From: Mucilaginibacter straminoryzae
GTDB taxonomy: Bacteria > Bacteroidota > Bacteroidia > Sphingobacteriales > Sphingobacteriaceae
Length of the DNA: 64,000 nucleotides
Assembly: GCF_022953055.1 (NCBI RefSeq)
Contig: NZ_JALJEJ010000001.1
Span: 186,001-250,000, forward strand
Direction: 5' to 3'
A program made the position numbers and the translations under genes. Shown one piece after another: positions 44,183 to 52,404 of the stretch; the first letter of the stretch is position 1, and each line of letters starts with the position of its first letter. Below the pieces are notes generated by a model. That model made no database searches. It saw nothing but the letters and a program-made list of their open reading frames with translations, and had not been told where the DNA came from.

Positions 44183-44531
44183 GCATTTCGAATGCTTTTA
44201 GCTGGGTTTTGTTTGCCTTCAACTTCCAGGCATTGATTAGTAAGGGAATCAGCTCTTCATCTGCTATTAACGGAAGCCGCACCAGCACATACGGGTAGTT
44301 CTGAAAATGTGGCGTGATGTAGTAAATATCCGGGTTTGCAGCAATCAGGATATCACGGTCGTGGTGATACAAAGACAAGGTTTCGCCATCGGCTTTTAGC
44401 AGGCAAAGCAGTTTCTTTTGAATGTAAAAGCCAATATCGCCCAATCTATTGCCCTCCCTTGTTCCGGGGAGTGGTAACAGCGTTTCCCTGATCAGCTTTA
44501 ATACATTTACCGTCTGATACGCATTCGGCAT
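44163..44531 (-). CDS. MmcQ/YjbR family protein
   Basis: A 122-residue protein of the MmcQ/YjbR family, a CyaY-like fold thought to bind DNA. Landmarks are ETLLPLPGTREG, FYIQKKLLCLLKADGETLSLY and a Pro/Tyr-rich centre. Function unproven. It is a single gene on minus, overlapping the end of the GlxA-type gene by 20 nt. Confidence 0.8.
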   Translation of the reverse strand: MPNAYQTVNVLKLIRETLLPLPGTREGNRLGDIGFYIQKKLLCLLKADGETLSLYHHDRDILIAANPDIYYITPHFQNYPYVLVRLPLIADEELIPLLINAWKLKANKTQLKAFEMLTKPGA

Positions 44532-44607
44532 ATAATTACGTTTAATAAAAGTTGCGATTGTGTGGTAATCAGTCTAACTTTCGCTAAAATAAACCAATTA
44601 ATTTCTG

Positions 44608-45306
44608 ATGAAAAACATTTTAACGTTACTGGTAGCCTCTGCAATTGCTGTTGGCGCATCAGCACAAAACAAATTAACAGCTAAAGAAAAGCGCGCTGGA
44701 TGGCAGTTGTTGTTTGACGGCACCTCTACCAAAGGCTGGCATACCTATTTAAAGCCCGAAGCAACCGAGGCATGGAAAGTAGTGGACGGCTCGCTGACAC
44801 TTGACCCTAAAGCTTCAGGCCAGGGCGACCTGGTGACGGATAACGAATATGAAAACTACGACCTCTCTGTGGAGTGGAAGATTTCTGAAACAGGCAACAG
44901 CGGAATCATATTTGGCGTTCATGAAGATCCATCATTCGGGCAAACCTATTTAACCGGTATCGAAATGCAGGTATTGGATAACAAGGGTGCTGACGATAAT
45001 AAAAAAGCCAGCCACCTTGCCGGATCGCTTTATGATATGAAAGCACCGGCTAAAGATGTAGCCAAACCTGCAGGTGAGTGGAACTTAGCCCGCATCCTTA
45101 AAAAAGATGGGCAGCTTACCTTCTGGTTGAACGGTACAGAAATTATCAACGTGAAAATGGGCAGCCCCGAGTGGCAGGAACTGCTGAACAACAGCAAGTT
45201 TAAAACCTGGAAAGGTTTTGCAGCTTATCCGAAAGGTAAGATTGCCTTGCAAGACCACGGACATGAAGTTTCTTTCCGGAATATCAAGATCCGGACTAAC
45301 GTATAA
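44608..45306 (+). CDS. DUF1080 (3-keto-disaccharide hydrolase family) secreted protein
   Basis: A 232-residue exported protein (signal ...AVGASAQ) of the DUF1080 concanavalin-like family. Hallmarks are LFDGTSTKGWHTYLKPEA, DNEYENYDLSVEWKISETGNSGIIFGV and a C-terminal QDHGHEVSFRNIKIR. Members hydrolyse 3-keto-glycosides or bind carbohydrate. A near -7 box (TAACTTTC, about 44575) precedes it. Confidence 0.92.
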   Translation: MKNILTLLVASAIAVGASAQNKLTAKEKRAGWQLLFDGTSTKGWHTYLKPEATEAWKVVDGSLTLDPKASGQGDLVTDNEYENYDLSVEWKISETGNSGIIFGVHEDPSFGQTYLTGIEMQVLDNKGADDNKKASHLAGSLYDMKAPAKDVAKPAGEWNLARILKKDGQLTFWLNGTEIINVKMGSPEWQELLNNSKFKTWKGFAAYPKGKIALQDHGHEVSFRNIKIRTNV

Positions 45307-45324
45307 ACCCGATAGCCACAAGTT

Positions 45325-46575
45325 TTATATATGAGCCGTAACGGAGCCTGTGCTTTCTGTTACGGCTTTTATTTTGCGGCTGCCAATCAGCAGGATGATT
45401 ACCGATAGCAGACAGGTACCAAACATCATGGCAGCGATAGGAAGGTCGGTTTGTAGGCCTAAGAAACCTACCAGGCCGGAGATCAGTCCGGAAACGCCGA
45501 TCATGATAAAACCCATCAGCGCTGCAGCGCTGCCTACGTTGTGCTCGAAAGGAGCGAGGGCTAACGCCGAACCATTAGGATTGATCATGCCGCAGCAAGA
45601 AAGAATGATAAAGAACAGAATAACGGTAGTTACAATGCCAAACCAGTTATTGAGCGCCCCTATAATGAAAACGGTGCAGGTAACTATTTGTACCAGTAAT
45701 GCCGTTTTGAAGATCTGCTGCGATTTGAACTTTTTTAACAGGTAAACATTCAATTGGCTGCTGCCGATAAAGCCTACTGCCAGCAAGGTAAACAGTAAGC
45801 CGAACTGGTTGGTAGTGAGTTTAAAAACATCCATCATAATCACTGGTGCCCCCGCCAGGTAAATAAACAGCGAACTGAACGAGAACGTACCCGCCAGGTT
45901 ATAGGTAATAAACTGCGGATTGCGCAGAATAGAAAAAAAGGTGGTTAAAATGGGCACAGGGTGTAAAGACACCGACGGGTCTGCCGCGCGACCGGCAGGC
46001 AGATAGAAAAATACCAGTGCGATCAGGATAACAGCGAATATAGCCAGCATGACAAACACCCATTGCCAGCCCAGAGAATCCGCAATAAAGCCACCTAACG
46101 TTGGTGCAATCAGCGGCGAAATACCAATAATCAGGATCAATAGCGAAAATATGCTGGCGCTTTCGTCGACAGAGAAGAAATCGCGCACCATGGCGTACGA
46201 TGCGGTTGCGGCAACACCACCGGTTAAGGCCTGTAAGAACCGGAAGATGATAAGTGCGTTAACAGAGGTGGCAGACATACAGCCCACGCAGGCGAGGGTA
46301 TAAGCAATCAGCCCGAAATAAAGCGGACCTTTCCGCCCAAAGCGGTCTACCAGCGGCCCGTAGCTGATCTGCCCGATGGCCAGCCCGATAAAGTAGCTGG
46401 ACATGGAAAGGGATATTTTAGCTGAAGTACTATGCAGGTGACTGGCGATCTGCGGGAACGCCGGTAGATAAAAATCGATGGAAAAAGGATCGAGCGTGGC
46501 CATCAGGCCAAGTATAAAGATTAGAAAAGCCCTGTTAATTAAGGGCTTCGTCGGTTCCGTCGCGGCGTCTGTCAT
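45325..46575 (-). CDS. Bcr/CflA family multidrug efflux MFS transporter
   Basis: A 416-residue inner-membrane drug:H+ antiporter with 12 hydrophobic helices. The signature LMATLDPFSIDFYLPAFPQI is in TM1 and GPLVDRFGRKGPLYFGL in the 2-3 loop, both typical of Bcr/CflA. Substrates unknown. The 3' end contains the terminator of the convergent DUF1080 gene. Confidence 0.94.
   Translation of the reverse strand: MTDAATEPTKPLINRAFLIFILGLMATLDPFSIDFYLPAFPQIASHLHSTSAKISLSMSSYFIGLAIGQISYGPLVDRFGRKGPLYFGLIAYTLACVGCMSATSVNALIIFRFLQALTGGVAATASYAMVRDFFSVDESASIFSLLILIIGISPLIAPTLGGFIADSLGWQWVFVMLAIFAVILIALVFFYLPAGRAADPSVSLHPVPILTTFFSILRNPQFITYNLAGTFSFSSLFIYLAGAPVIMMDVFKLTTNQFGLLFTLLAVGFIGSSQLNVYLLKKFKSQQIFKTALLVQIVTCTVFIIGALNNWFGIVTTVILFFIILSCCGMINPNGSALALAPFEHNVGSAAALMGFIMIGVSGLISGLVGFLGLQTDLPIAAMMFGTCLLSVIILLIGSRKIKAVTESTGSVTAHI
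45334..45375 (+). terminator. Terminator of DUF1080 gene, inside the convergent MFS coding end
   Basis: AGCCGTAAC/GTTACGGCT forms a 9-bp stem (45334-45342 and 45359-45367) followed by TTTATTTT. It lies within the last codons of the minus-strand transporter. Confidence 0.75.
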
Positions 46576-46669
46576 GGGTAGCTATTTGTACGCGAAGATA
46601 CTACCAATTAAAGTACTTGAATTGTCAAATCACGACAATATAAGGGGTAAGCTACGACAGACTGGTTAT

Positions 46670-48040
46670 TTACTTTACCTTGGTTAACACCTGGTTGATG
46701 GTCAGTTTTTCCTGCGTACCGCTTTCCATGTACTTAAAGGTAAGCAAGCCGCTTTCTATTTCATCACTGCCGATCACAATCACATAGGGTACACCTTTGT
46801 TGTTGGCGTAATCGAACTGCTTTTTAATTTTGGTACCGGCAGGGTACAGTTCTGTATTGATGTTTTCTGCACGGAGTTGTTGCAGTAATGGCAAGGCGTA
46901 CTCTTCGCCGGCCTTATCAAAGCAGCAGATCAGCACACGGGTGGTTTGGGCGACAGAATCGGGGAACAGGTTTAATTCCTGCAGCACATCGTAGATCCGG
47001 TCGGCACCGAAAGAAATGCCTGCACCGGTTAGGCCTTTTAAGCCGAACATGCCCGTCAGGTCGTCATAACGGCCTCCGCCGCCAATGCTGCCCATAAACG
47101 TTTCGTTGGTTTTTACTTCGAAGATGGCGCCGGTATAGTAATTTAAACCACGTGCCAGGGTAATATCCAGATCAACCGTAGCGCGTTGCAATTTGCAGCG
47201 GTTAACATATTCAAATATGGTTTCCAGTTCTTCGCAACCTTTTAAACCAATGGTTGATGCAGACAGGATATAGCGAAGTTTGTTCAGCTTTTCATAGTTA
47301 GATCCTTCCAGCAGGATGATCGGCTCCAGTTTGTCCACATCTTCCTGGGTAAAGCCCTTGCTCAACAATTCGTTCACCACGCCGTCCATCCCAATCTTGT
47401 CCAGCTTATCGATGGCAACCGTCATGTCGACAATCAGTTCCGGCTTGCCGATAATCTCTGCTATCCCCGAAAGGATCTTACGGTTATTGATCTTGATGGT
47501 AAAATCCTTCAAACCGAGGGTAGACAGGGCTTCGTCATAGATCAGGATAAATTCTGCCTCGTTCAGCAGCGAGTCTGAACCCACTACATCAGCATCGCAC
47601 TGGTAGAACTCGCGGTAGCGGCCTTTCTGTGGTCGGTCTGCCCGCCAAACCGGCTGCACCTGGAAACGCTTGAACGGGAAAGTAATTTCGTTCTGGTGCA
47701 TTACCACGTAGCGGGCAAAAGGTACGGTCAAATCGTAGCGAAGGGCTTTTTCAGAGATGGAGGATGTTAATTGATTTGAATTACGGGCGTCAAGCGCAGC
47801 GCTGTCAGCTTTAGAAAGAAAATCGCCGCTATTTAAAATCTTGAAGATCAGTTTATCACCTTCATCGCCATATTTACCGGTCAGGGTGCTTAGGTTCTCC
47901 ATTGAAGGGGTTTCTATCTGCTGGTAGCCGTACTTACGAAAAACACTTTTGATGGTTTCGAAAATATAGTTGCGCCTGGTCATTTCTACGGGCGAAAAAT
48001 CACGGGTTCCTTTAGGTACAGATGGTTTAATAGCAGCCAT
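46670..48040 (-). CDS. hisS: Histidyl-tRNA synthetase
   Basis: A 456-residue class II aminoacyl-tRNA synthetase. Motifs: KGTRDFSPVEMTRR at the N-terminus, RYDLTVPFARYV, RADRPQKGRYREFYQCDAD, the histidine-specific GLNYYTGAIFE, GGGRYDDL and a C-terminal anticodon-binding domain. ATG 48040 is preferred over ATG 48055 because a perfect -7 box lies between them, which would make this a leaderless or near-leaderless mRNA. Monocistronic on minus. Confidence 0.96.
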   Translation of the reverse strand: MAAIKPSVPKGTRDFSPVEMTRRNYIFETIKSVFRKYGYQQIETPSMENLSTLTGKYGDEGDKLIFKILNSGDFLSKADSAALDARNSNQLTSSISEKALRYDLTVPFARYVVMHQNEITFPFKRFQVQPVWRADRPQKGRYREFYQCDADVVGSDSLLNEAEFILIYDEALSTLGLKDFTIKINNRKILSGIAEIIGKPELIVDMTVAIDKLDKIGMDGVVNELLSKGFTQEDVDKLEPIILLEGSNYEKLNKLRYILSASTIGLKGCEELETIFEYVNRCKLQRATVDLDITLARGLNYYTGAIFEVKTNETFMGSIGGGGRYDDLTGMFGLKGLTGAGISFGADRIYDVLQELNLFPDSVAQTTRVLICCFDKAGEEYALPLLQQLRAENINTELYPAGTKIKKQFDYANNKGVPYVIVIGSDEIESGLLTFKYMESGTQEKLTINQVLTKVK

Positions 48041-48044
48041 GCCG

Positions 48045-48052
48045 CAAAGATA
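48045..48052 (-). promoter_or_regulatory. -7 promoter box abutting hisS start
   Basis: TATCTTTG on the minus strand (perfect TAnnTTTG) ends four nt before the hisS ATG, implying transcription begins at or next to the start codon. Confidence 0.55.
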
Positions 48053-48115
48053 CATTTTTGAAGGAAAGCGAAGATTTAATCCGCCAGGGCATTTTGTGAA
48101 TGACTGGGCCTGTTG

Positions 48116-48967
48116 TTACTTCCCCGTCAGCCAGTTCTTTAATCTTTTAACCGGGTCAACTTTTCTTGGCTTGGGCAGGCCATCGTGCGTCAGTTGTTGG
48201 TCGTAATGCTGCTGCAATTGCGCAGCGTAGGCTTGTGCGGCTGCGTCGCCGTTTTTAAGCTGCTCAATAAAAGGCAATACCCGGCTGTTCAACGCACTGT
48301 TTTCAGAAACGGTAAAATAGGCGCTTCGCGGAATTTGATTTTCGTTCTTGTTGATTTGCGGGTTGCCGTTCTCGGCAAAGTAATCTACCTGGTAAATCTC
48401 CGGGTTTAGCCTTTTCAACCGTTTGGTACCTTTGCGTTCGTTCCGCCAGGGATGTTCGTTTTTAGGCAACTGTTGCAGCAGAAATTCGCGGTCCCAAATC
48501 GTCATCTGGTGCGACATCAGGTAGTCCGATTGTTCATTATCCAGCCTGCTTATGGTAAAACCTTCAACTTGCCAGTCGGTAGGCCTGGTTTTATACACCT
48601 CGGCACTAGTCAGCTTTACCTGCTTCCAATTGTGCTGTTGAATCAGGAGGAGTAGTTGCTCAAAAAAGGCTGCGTTTACCGTTGCACTTAACCACATGTC
48701 CTCTTGCATATAAATCACATACCGTTCTTTGATCTGCTCGCGTAGTAATAACGCCAACCTGTCCGACCATTCGCCTTTACCGGAACGGATGTTTTCAAAC
48801 CCAGGTATGTCTGCCTGCAGTTCTTCCGTTGCGAAGTAATAGTTGCAGGGGATGCTTTTATCCCAGTACCTGTCAAAAAAATAGGCAAAGCCCGGATATA
48901 AAAAGCTGTAGCGGTCGCAAGCGTGAACCAACAAGGCAAAATCGGCAGACTTTTTTCCGAGCATCAT
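48116..48967 (-). CDS. Hypothetical protein, glycosyltransferase-like
   Basis: A 283-residue protein without signal or membrane helix. The stretch FALLVHACDRYSFLYPGF, then KGEWSDRLALLLREQ and YVIYMQEDMWLS, recalls GT-A type glycosyltransferases, where an acidic ED-type pair follows a strand; I cannot name the family. The C-terminal end is Lys/Pro-rich. A TATTTTTG box (48978-48985, minus) sits upstream. The neighbouring divergent gene is a TPK-like protein with no evident relation. Confidence 0.55.
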   Translation of the reverse strand: MMLGKKSADFALLVHACDRYSFLYPGFAYFFDRYWDKSIPCNYYFATEELQADIPGFENIRSGKGEWSDRLALLLREQIKERYVIYMQEDMWLSATVNAAFFEQLLLLIQQHNWKQVKLTSAEVYKTRPTDWQVEGFTISRLDNEQSDYLMSHQMTIWDREFLLQQLPKNEHPWRNERKGTKRLKRLNPEIYQVDYFAENGNPQINKNENQIPRSAYFTVSENSALNSRVLPFIEQLKNGDAAAQAYAAQLQQHYDQQLTHDGLPKPRKVDPVKRLKNWLTGK

Positions 48968-49016
48968 AAACAGTAAGCAAAAATACAATTAGCTTCGCAA
49001 AGCTAATTACAATTAG

Positions 49017-49586
49017 ATGTCGTCGCACCATATCGTCCGCGAAAAACAAGAACCCGCACTGCTTGCGCTGTCGCTGACAGATTTTTCGTTCGAACACTTA
49101 GGGCAATTACTGGAGTGGAGCCCGACCGTAATCGCGACTGATGATACCTTTCACTATTTTACAGCTAACGACATTAAGGTTGATTGGCTGATCACTTCAG
49201 AAGAAGCAGACCAATCACAACGAAATATCAGGGTCATTGCGCGAGATGCAGATCCGCTGAATGATGCATTGTCCATCCTGGTTCAGGAGGGTTACCCGGC
49301 AGTAAATATTGTTACCGATGAAATGCCATTACTGCAAGCTTACGCAGCTTATCTTTCTCAGATCAACCTGGTGTTTTACACCTCAACAGAAAAGATCTAT
49401 CCGGTAAAACCAGGTTTCGAAAAGTGGAAGGCAGCGGGTGAAATGATCAGGTTACTGTCGCCTGTTGATAACCTGGTAGTTTCGGGGTTGAAAAAGATAG
49501 ATGAGGATCATTATCAAACGGTGGCGGATGGCTTTTTCAGTCTCAACTTTTCAGCTGAATTTATTTTCATCGCCGAGAAAATCTGA
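49017..49586 (+). CDS. Thiamine pyrophosphokinase-like protein lacking the usual acidic motif
   Basis: A 189-residue protein. Its N-terminus (MSSHHIVREKQEPALLAL) and LGQLLEWSPTVIATDD look like the Bacteroidota thiamine pyrophosphokinase that transfers pyrophosphate from ATP to thiamine. That family normally has an NGE-type motif early and a GDxDS-type acidic motif in the position here occupied by DWLITSEEADQS, so key metal/ATP residues appear replaced. It could be a divergent or catalytically inactive paralogue. The C-terminal FFSLNFSAEFIFIAEK region is intact. Homology is from memory of the family, so the degeneracy needs an alignment. Confidence 0.6.
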   Translation: MSSHHIVREKQEPALLALSLTDFSFEHLGQLLEWSPTVIATDDTFHYFTANDIKVDWLITSEEADQSQRNIRVIARDADPLNDALSILVQEGYPAVNIVTDEMPLLQAYAAYLSQINLVFYTSTEKIYPVKPGFEKWKAAGEMIRLLSPVDNLVVSGLKKIDEDHYQTVADGFFSLNFSAEFIFIAEKI

Positions 49587-49595
49587 GTGTACGAA

Positions 49596-49636
49596 TTACG
49601 TTAACTATTTTATAATTTGCGATTCGCATCCAACGC
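49596..49636 (+). repeat. Left copy of perfect 41-bp direct repeat
   Basis: Identical to 49792-49832. It begins TTACGTTAACTATTTTATAA and ends CGCATCCAACGC. The two copies bracket 155 nt containing two REP-like units. Confidence 0.9.
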
Positions 49637-49640
49637 AGGA

Positions 49641-49709
49641 CCTCACCCTAACCCTCTCCAAGGGAGAGGGAATTTAAGTCCTCCCCTGCCGGGGAGGATT
49701 TAGGAGGGG
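49641..49709. repeat. REP-like element pair in inverted arrangement
   Basis: Left unit 49641-49675 (CCTCACCCTAACCCTCTCC then AAGGGAGAGGG); right unit 49676-49709 (AAGTCCTCCCC, loop, GGGGAGGATTTAGGAGGGG). Same family and same inverted-forward order as 11430-11523. Confidence 0.82.
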
Positions 49710-49791
49710 TTATGCTACGGTGTTAGCTTTAACTAACGATTATAAATTAGCTTATCTTAAATAGTAGTGTTGATTGAACTATTACTACAGT

Positions 49792-49832
49792 TTACGTTAA
49801 CTATTTTATAATTTGCGATTCGCATCCAACGC
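49792..49832 (+). repeat. Right copy of perfect 41-bp direct repeat (hexosaminidase leader)
   Basis: Identical to 49596-49636. It lies 12 nt before the hexosaminidase ATG and contains TATAATTTG, close to the -7 box, so it is probably the promoter/leader of that gene and the left copy a duplicate. Confidence 0.88.
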
Positions 49833-49844
49833 TTCAATTAAATC

Positions 49845-51749
49845 ATGAGAAAGATCTACCTGCTTGCGCTCTGTAGCTTGTCGGCCATGCTGACACAAGC
49901 ACAGCCAGCCAAAAAAATCGCTATTATTCCAGAACCTGTCGAGATACAGGAGAACGCCGGTAAGTTTATTTTGCCGCATACCGTTATCATTAAAGCTACT
50001 ACCGGCAAAGAGGTTGAACCAGTTGTTGACTACCTTAGAAAAAGGCTGACAACGGCGACAGACCTTACGGTTACTTCGCGGCCGTCATCTGCGCTTTTCA
50101 GCATCAAACTGCTGTTAAATAATTCGGATGATGTGGTGATTGGCCAGGAGGGCTACCACCTGAGCGTGACCAAAAACCATGTGATCATTACAGCCAACAA
50201 ACCGGCCGGACTTTTTTACGGTGTGCAAACGCTGATGCAATTACTGCCGAAAGAAATTGAAAGCCAGACACCGGTTAAACAGACCTGGGAAATACCTTGC
50301 GTAACCATTACAGATTATCCGCGTTTTGAGTGGCGCGGACTGATGTTCGATGTGTCCCGCCATTTCTTTGGTAAAGAAGATGTGAAGCACTACATAGATG
50401 ATATGGTGCGCTATAAATATAACCTGCTGCACCTGCACCTTACTGATGACGAAGGATGGCGCATAGAAATTAAGAGCCTGCCAAAGCTTACGCAGATTGG
50501 TGCTTACCGGGTGTATAAAGTTGGCTATTTCGGCACCTTCTCGCCGCCAGAGCCTAACGAACCGCGCAACTACGGCGGCTTTTATACCCAGGATGATATC
50601 CGCGAGCTGGTACAATATGCTAAAGAAAGGTTCGTGAATATCCTGCCTGAAATTGATGTACCCGGCCATAGTTTGGCCGCTATAGCGGCTTACCCTGAAC
50701 TGGCGAGCACTCCGGATGCGGTGAACTATCATGTCCGCTCGGGTGAACCGATCCGGGACTGGAGCAAAAAGCCGTTCCCTGCGCTGATTGACAATAACCT
50801 GAACCCTGCAAGTGAAAACACTTACCAGTTTTTAGATAAAGTAATTACCGAGGTAGCACAGTTGTTCCCGTTCCCTTACATTCACATGGGGGGCGACGAA
50901 GCTGCTAAAAACTTCTGGGAGCAAAGCGAGGCGGTTAAGGCATTAATGCAGCGCGAAAACCTGAAGAACCAGGAAGAAGTGCAAAGCTATTTCGAGAAAC
51001 GGGTAGAGAAGATCGTGGAGTCGAAAGGTAAACGCTTTATGGGCTGGGATGAGATACTGGAAGGCGGACTTGCCCCTAACGCCGCCGTAATGAGCTGGCG
51101 CGGGTTGGAAGGCGGCAAAATGGCCGCCCAGCAAAAGCATGACGTGGTGATGTCGCCTACAGATTTTGCTTACTTAGATTACATGCAGGGCGATGTAGCC
51201 CTGGAGCCGAAAGTATATGCTACTTTAAGGCTTGCTAAAGCCTACCAGTTTGAGCCCGTACCAGAAGGTGTAGATACAAAATACATCAAAGGCGGGCAGG
51301 CTAACCTGTGGACAGAGCAGGTGTATAACATGCGCCATGCCGAATACATGACCTACCCGCGGGCATTTGCCATAGCAGAAGACCTTTGGACCCCTAAAGC
51401 CCGTAAAAACTGGAACGATTTCTTTGGCCGGGTTGAGGATCATTTCGAGCGCTTTAAAGTAGCCGATATTAAATATGCGCCAAGTGTTTATGACCCGATC
51501 ATCACACCAGGGCTTACGCGAACTAATGAAGTACAGGTAACGCTGGCGACAGAAGTTCCCGGGCTGGATATCTATTACACATTCGACAACTCATTTCCGG
51601 ATAACCATTACCCCAAGTATGAATCGCCATTAGTGGTACCAAAAGATGCCGCCATGTTAAGAATAATCACTTACAGAAACGGGCAACAAATAGGGCGACT
51701 GATCACCATACCGGTAACAGACCTGAATAAAAGAGCCGGAAAGAAATAA
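49845..51749 (+). CDS. Beta-N-acetylhexosaminidase (GH20), secreted
   Basis: A 634-residue exported glycoside hydrolase removing terminal GlcNAc/GalNAc from chitin, peptidoglycan or glycans. A Sec signal ends ...LTQAQ. A GH20b-like N-domain (about 25-150) is followed by the TIM barrel: ITDYPRFEWRGLMFDVSRHF, HLHLTDDEGWRIEI and the catalytic pair Asp351-Glu352 in HMGGDEAA, with participation of the substrate acetamido group. The C-terminal end (about 555-634, IYYTFDNSFPDNHYPKYESP) is a chitobiase C-terminal-like domain. A separate terminator follows. Confidence 0.95.
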   Translation: MRKIYLLALCSLSAMLTQAQPAKKIAIIPEPVEIQENAGKFILPHTVIIKATTGKEVEPVVDYLRKRLTTATDLTVTSRPSSALFSIKLLLNNSDDVVIGQEGYHLSVTKNHVIITANKPAGLFYGVQTLMQLLPKEIESQTPVKQTWEIPCVTITDYPRFEWRGLMFDVSRHFFGKEDVKHYIDDMVRYKYNLLHLHLTDDEGWRIEIKSLPKLTQIGAYRVYKVGYFGTFSPPEPNEPRNYGGFYTQDDIRELVQYAKERFVNILPEIDVPGHSLAAIAAYPELASTPDAVNYHVRSGEPIRDWSKKPFPALIDNNLNPASENTYQFLDKVITEVAQLFPFPYIHMGGDEAAKNFWEQSEAVKALMQRENLKNQEEVQSYFEKRVEKIVESKGKRFMGWDEILEGGLAPNAAVMSWRGLEGGKMAAQQKHDVVMSPTDFAYLDYMQGDVALEPKVYATLRLAKAYQFEPVPEGVDTKYIKGGQANLWTEQVYNMRHAEYMTYPRAFAIAEDLWTPKARKNWNDFFGRVEDHFERFKVADIKYAPSVYDPIITPGLTRTNEVQVTLATEVPGLDIYYTFDNSFPDNHYPKYESPLVVPKDAAMLRIITYRNGQQIGRLITIPVTDLNKRAGKK

Positions 51750-51760
51750 TGAGGAATTAT

Positions 51761-51790
51761 GAAGGGGTTTACAGTGTAGGCCCCTTTTTC
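51761..51790 (+). terminator. Terminator of hexosaminidase gene
   Basis: AAGGGG (51762-51767) pairs with CCCCTT (51781-51786), followed by TTTC. The stem is short (6 bp) but followed by a T-run. Confidence 0.7.
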
Positions 51791-51817
51791 ATTATAAACC
51801 GAGAGGGTAAGTAAAAG

Positions 51818-52243
51818 CTAAGCGACGTGTTGCTGGCTACTGGTAATGTTTTTCATCTGCTGCTCAACAGCATCGGTAACCCGTTGATTAAGCAAACTTT
51901 CAATGGTTTCTATTAGTTGGTCCATGTCGAAAGGCTTTGCTAAGAAAGCATCTGCGCCTGCTTCGAGGGCAGATTTTCCGATATCCTTACCGGCAGAGAT
52001 CATCAGTACAGGTATTTGCGCAGTCTGTTCGTTGGCTTTTAGCGCACGGCACACGTCGCGTCCGTCAACGCCAGACATCCAGATATCCAGCAGTATCAGG
52101 TCCGGATATTGAGCGGGTTCCAGTTTAAGCAGATCATTCCCGTCATAAGTGGAAGTGAAACTGTAACCATAAAAATCAAGCATCATTTCAATGGCGTCCA
52201 CAATTCCCGGATCGTCATCGGCAACAAAAATTCTCTTAAGCAT
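51818..52243 (-). CDS. Single-domain response regulator
   Basis: A 141-residue receiver domain. Acidic pocket VADDDPG near residues 6-12, phosphoacceptor Asp in LILLDIWMSG (about 51), Lys in LAKPFD (about 104). No output domain follows beyond a short helical tail (QRVTDAVEQQMKN). Without a neighbouring histidine kinase the partner is unknown. The start is ATG 52243; an upstream reading adds six residues. Confidence 0.92.
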   Translation of the reverse strand: MLKRIFVADDDPGIVDAIEMMLDFYGYSFTSTYDGNDLLKLEPAQYPDLILLDIWMSGVDGRDVCRALKANEQTAQIPVLMISAGKDIGKSALEAGADAFLAKPFDMDQLIETIESLLNQRVTDAVEQQMKNITSSQQHVA

Positions 52244-52404
52244 GTTCGTACAGGTAAACAAATCTATAAAAAAATTAAGTTAAAGAAAAATAATTTACCT
52301 TTATTGATCTTGTACCTTAAATGTTCGAATCGAAAAATTGCAGTTAGTTGGAAATATGGTTTTCGAAGTTCTTACTGTACAAACGTCTTTTACAACTTAT
52401 TGTT

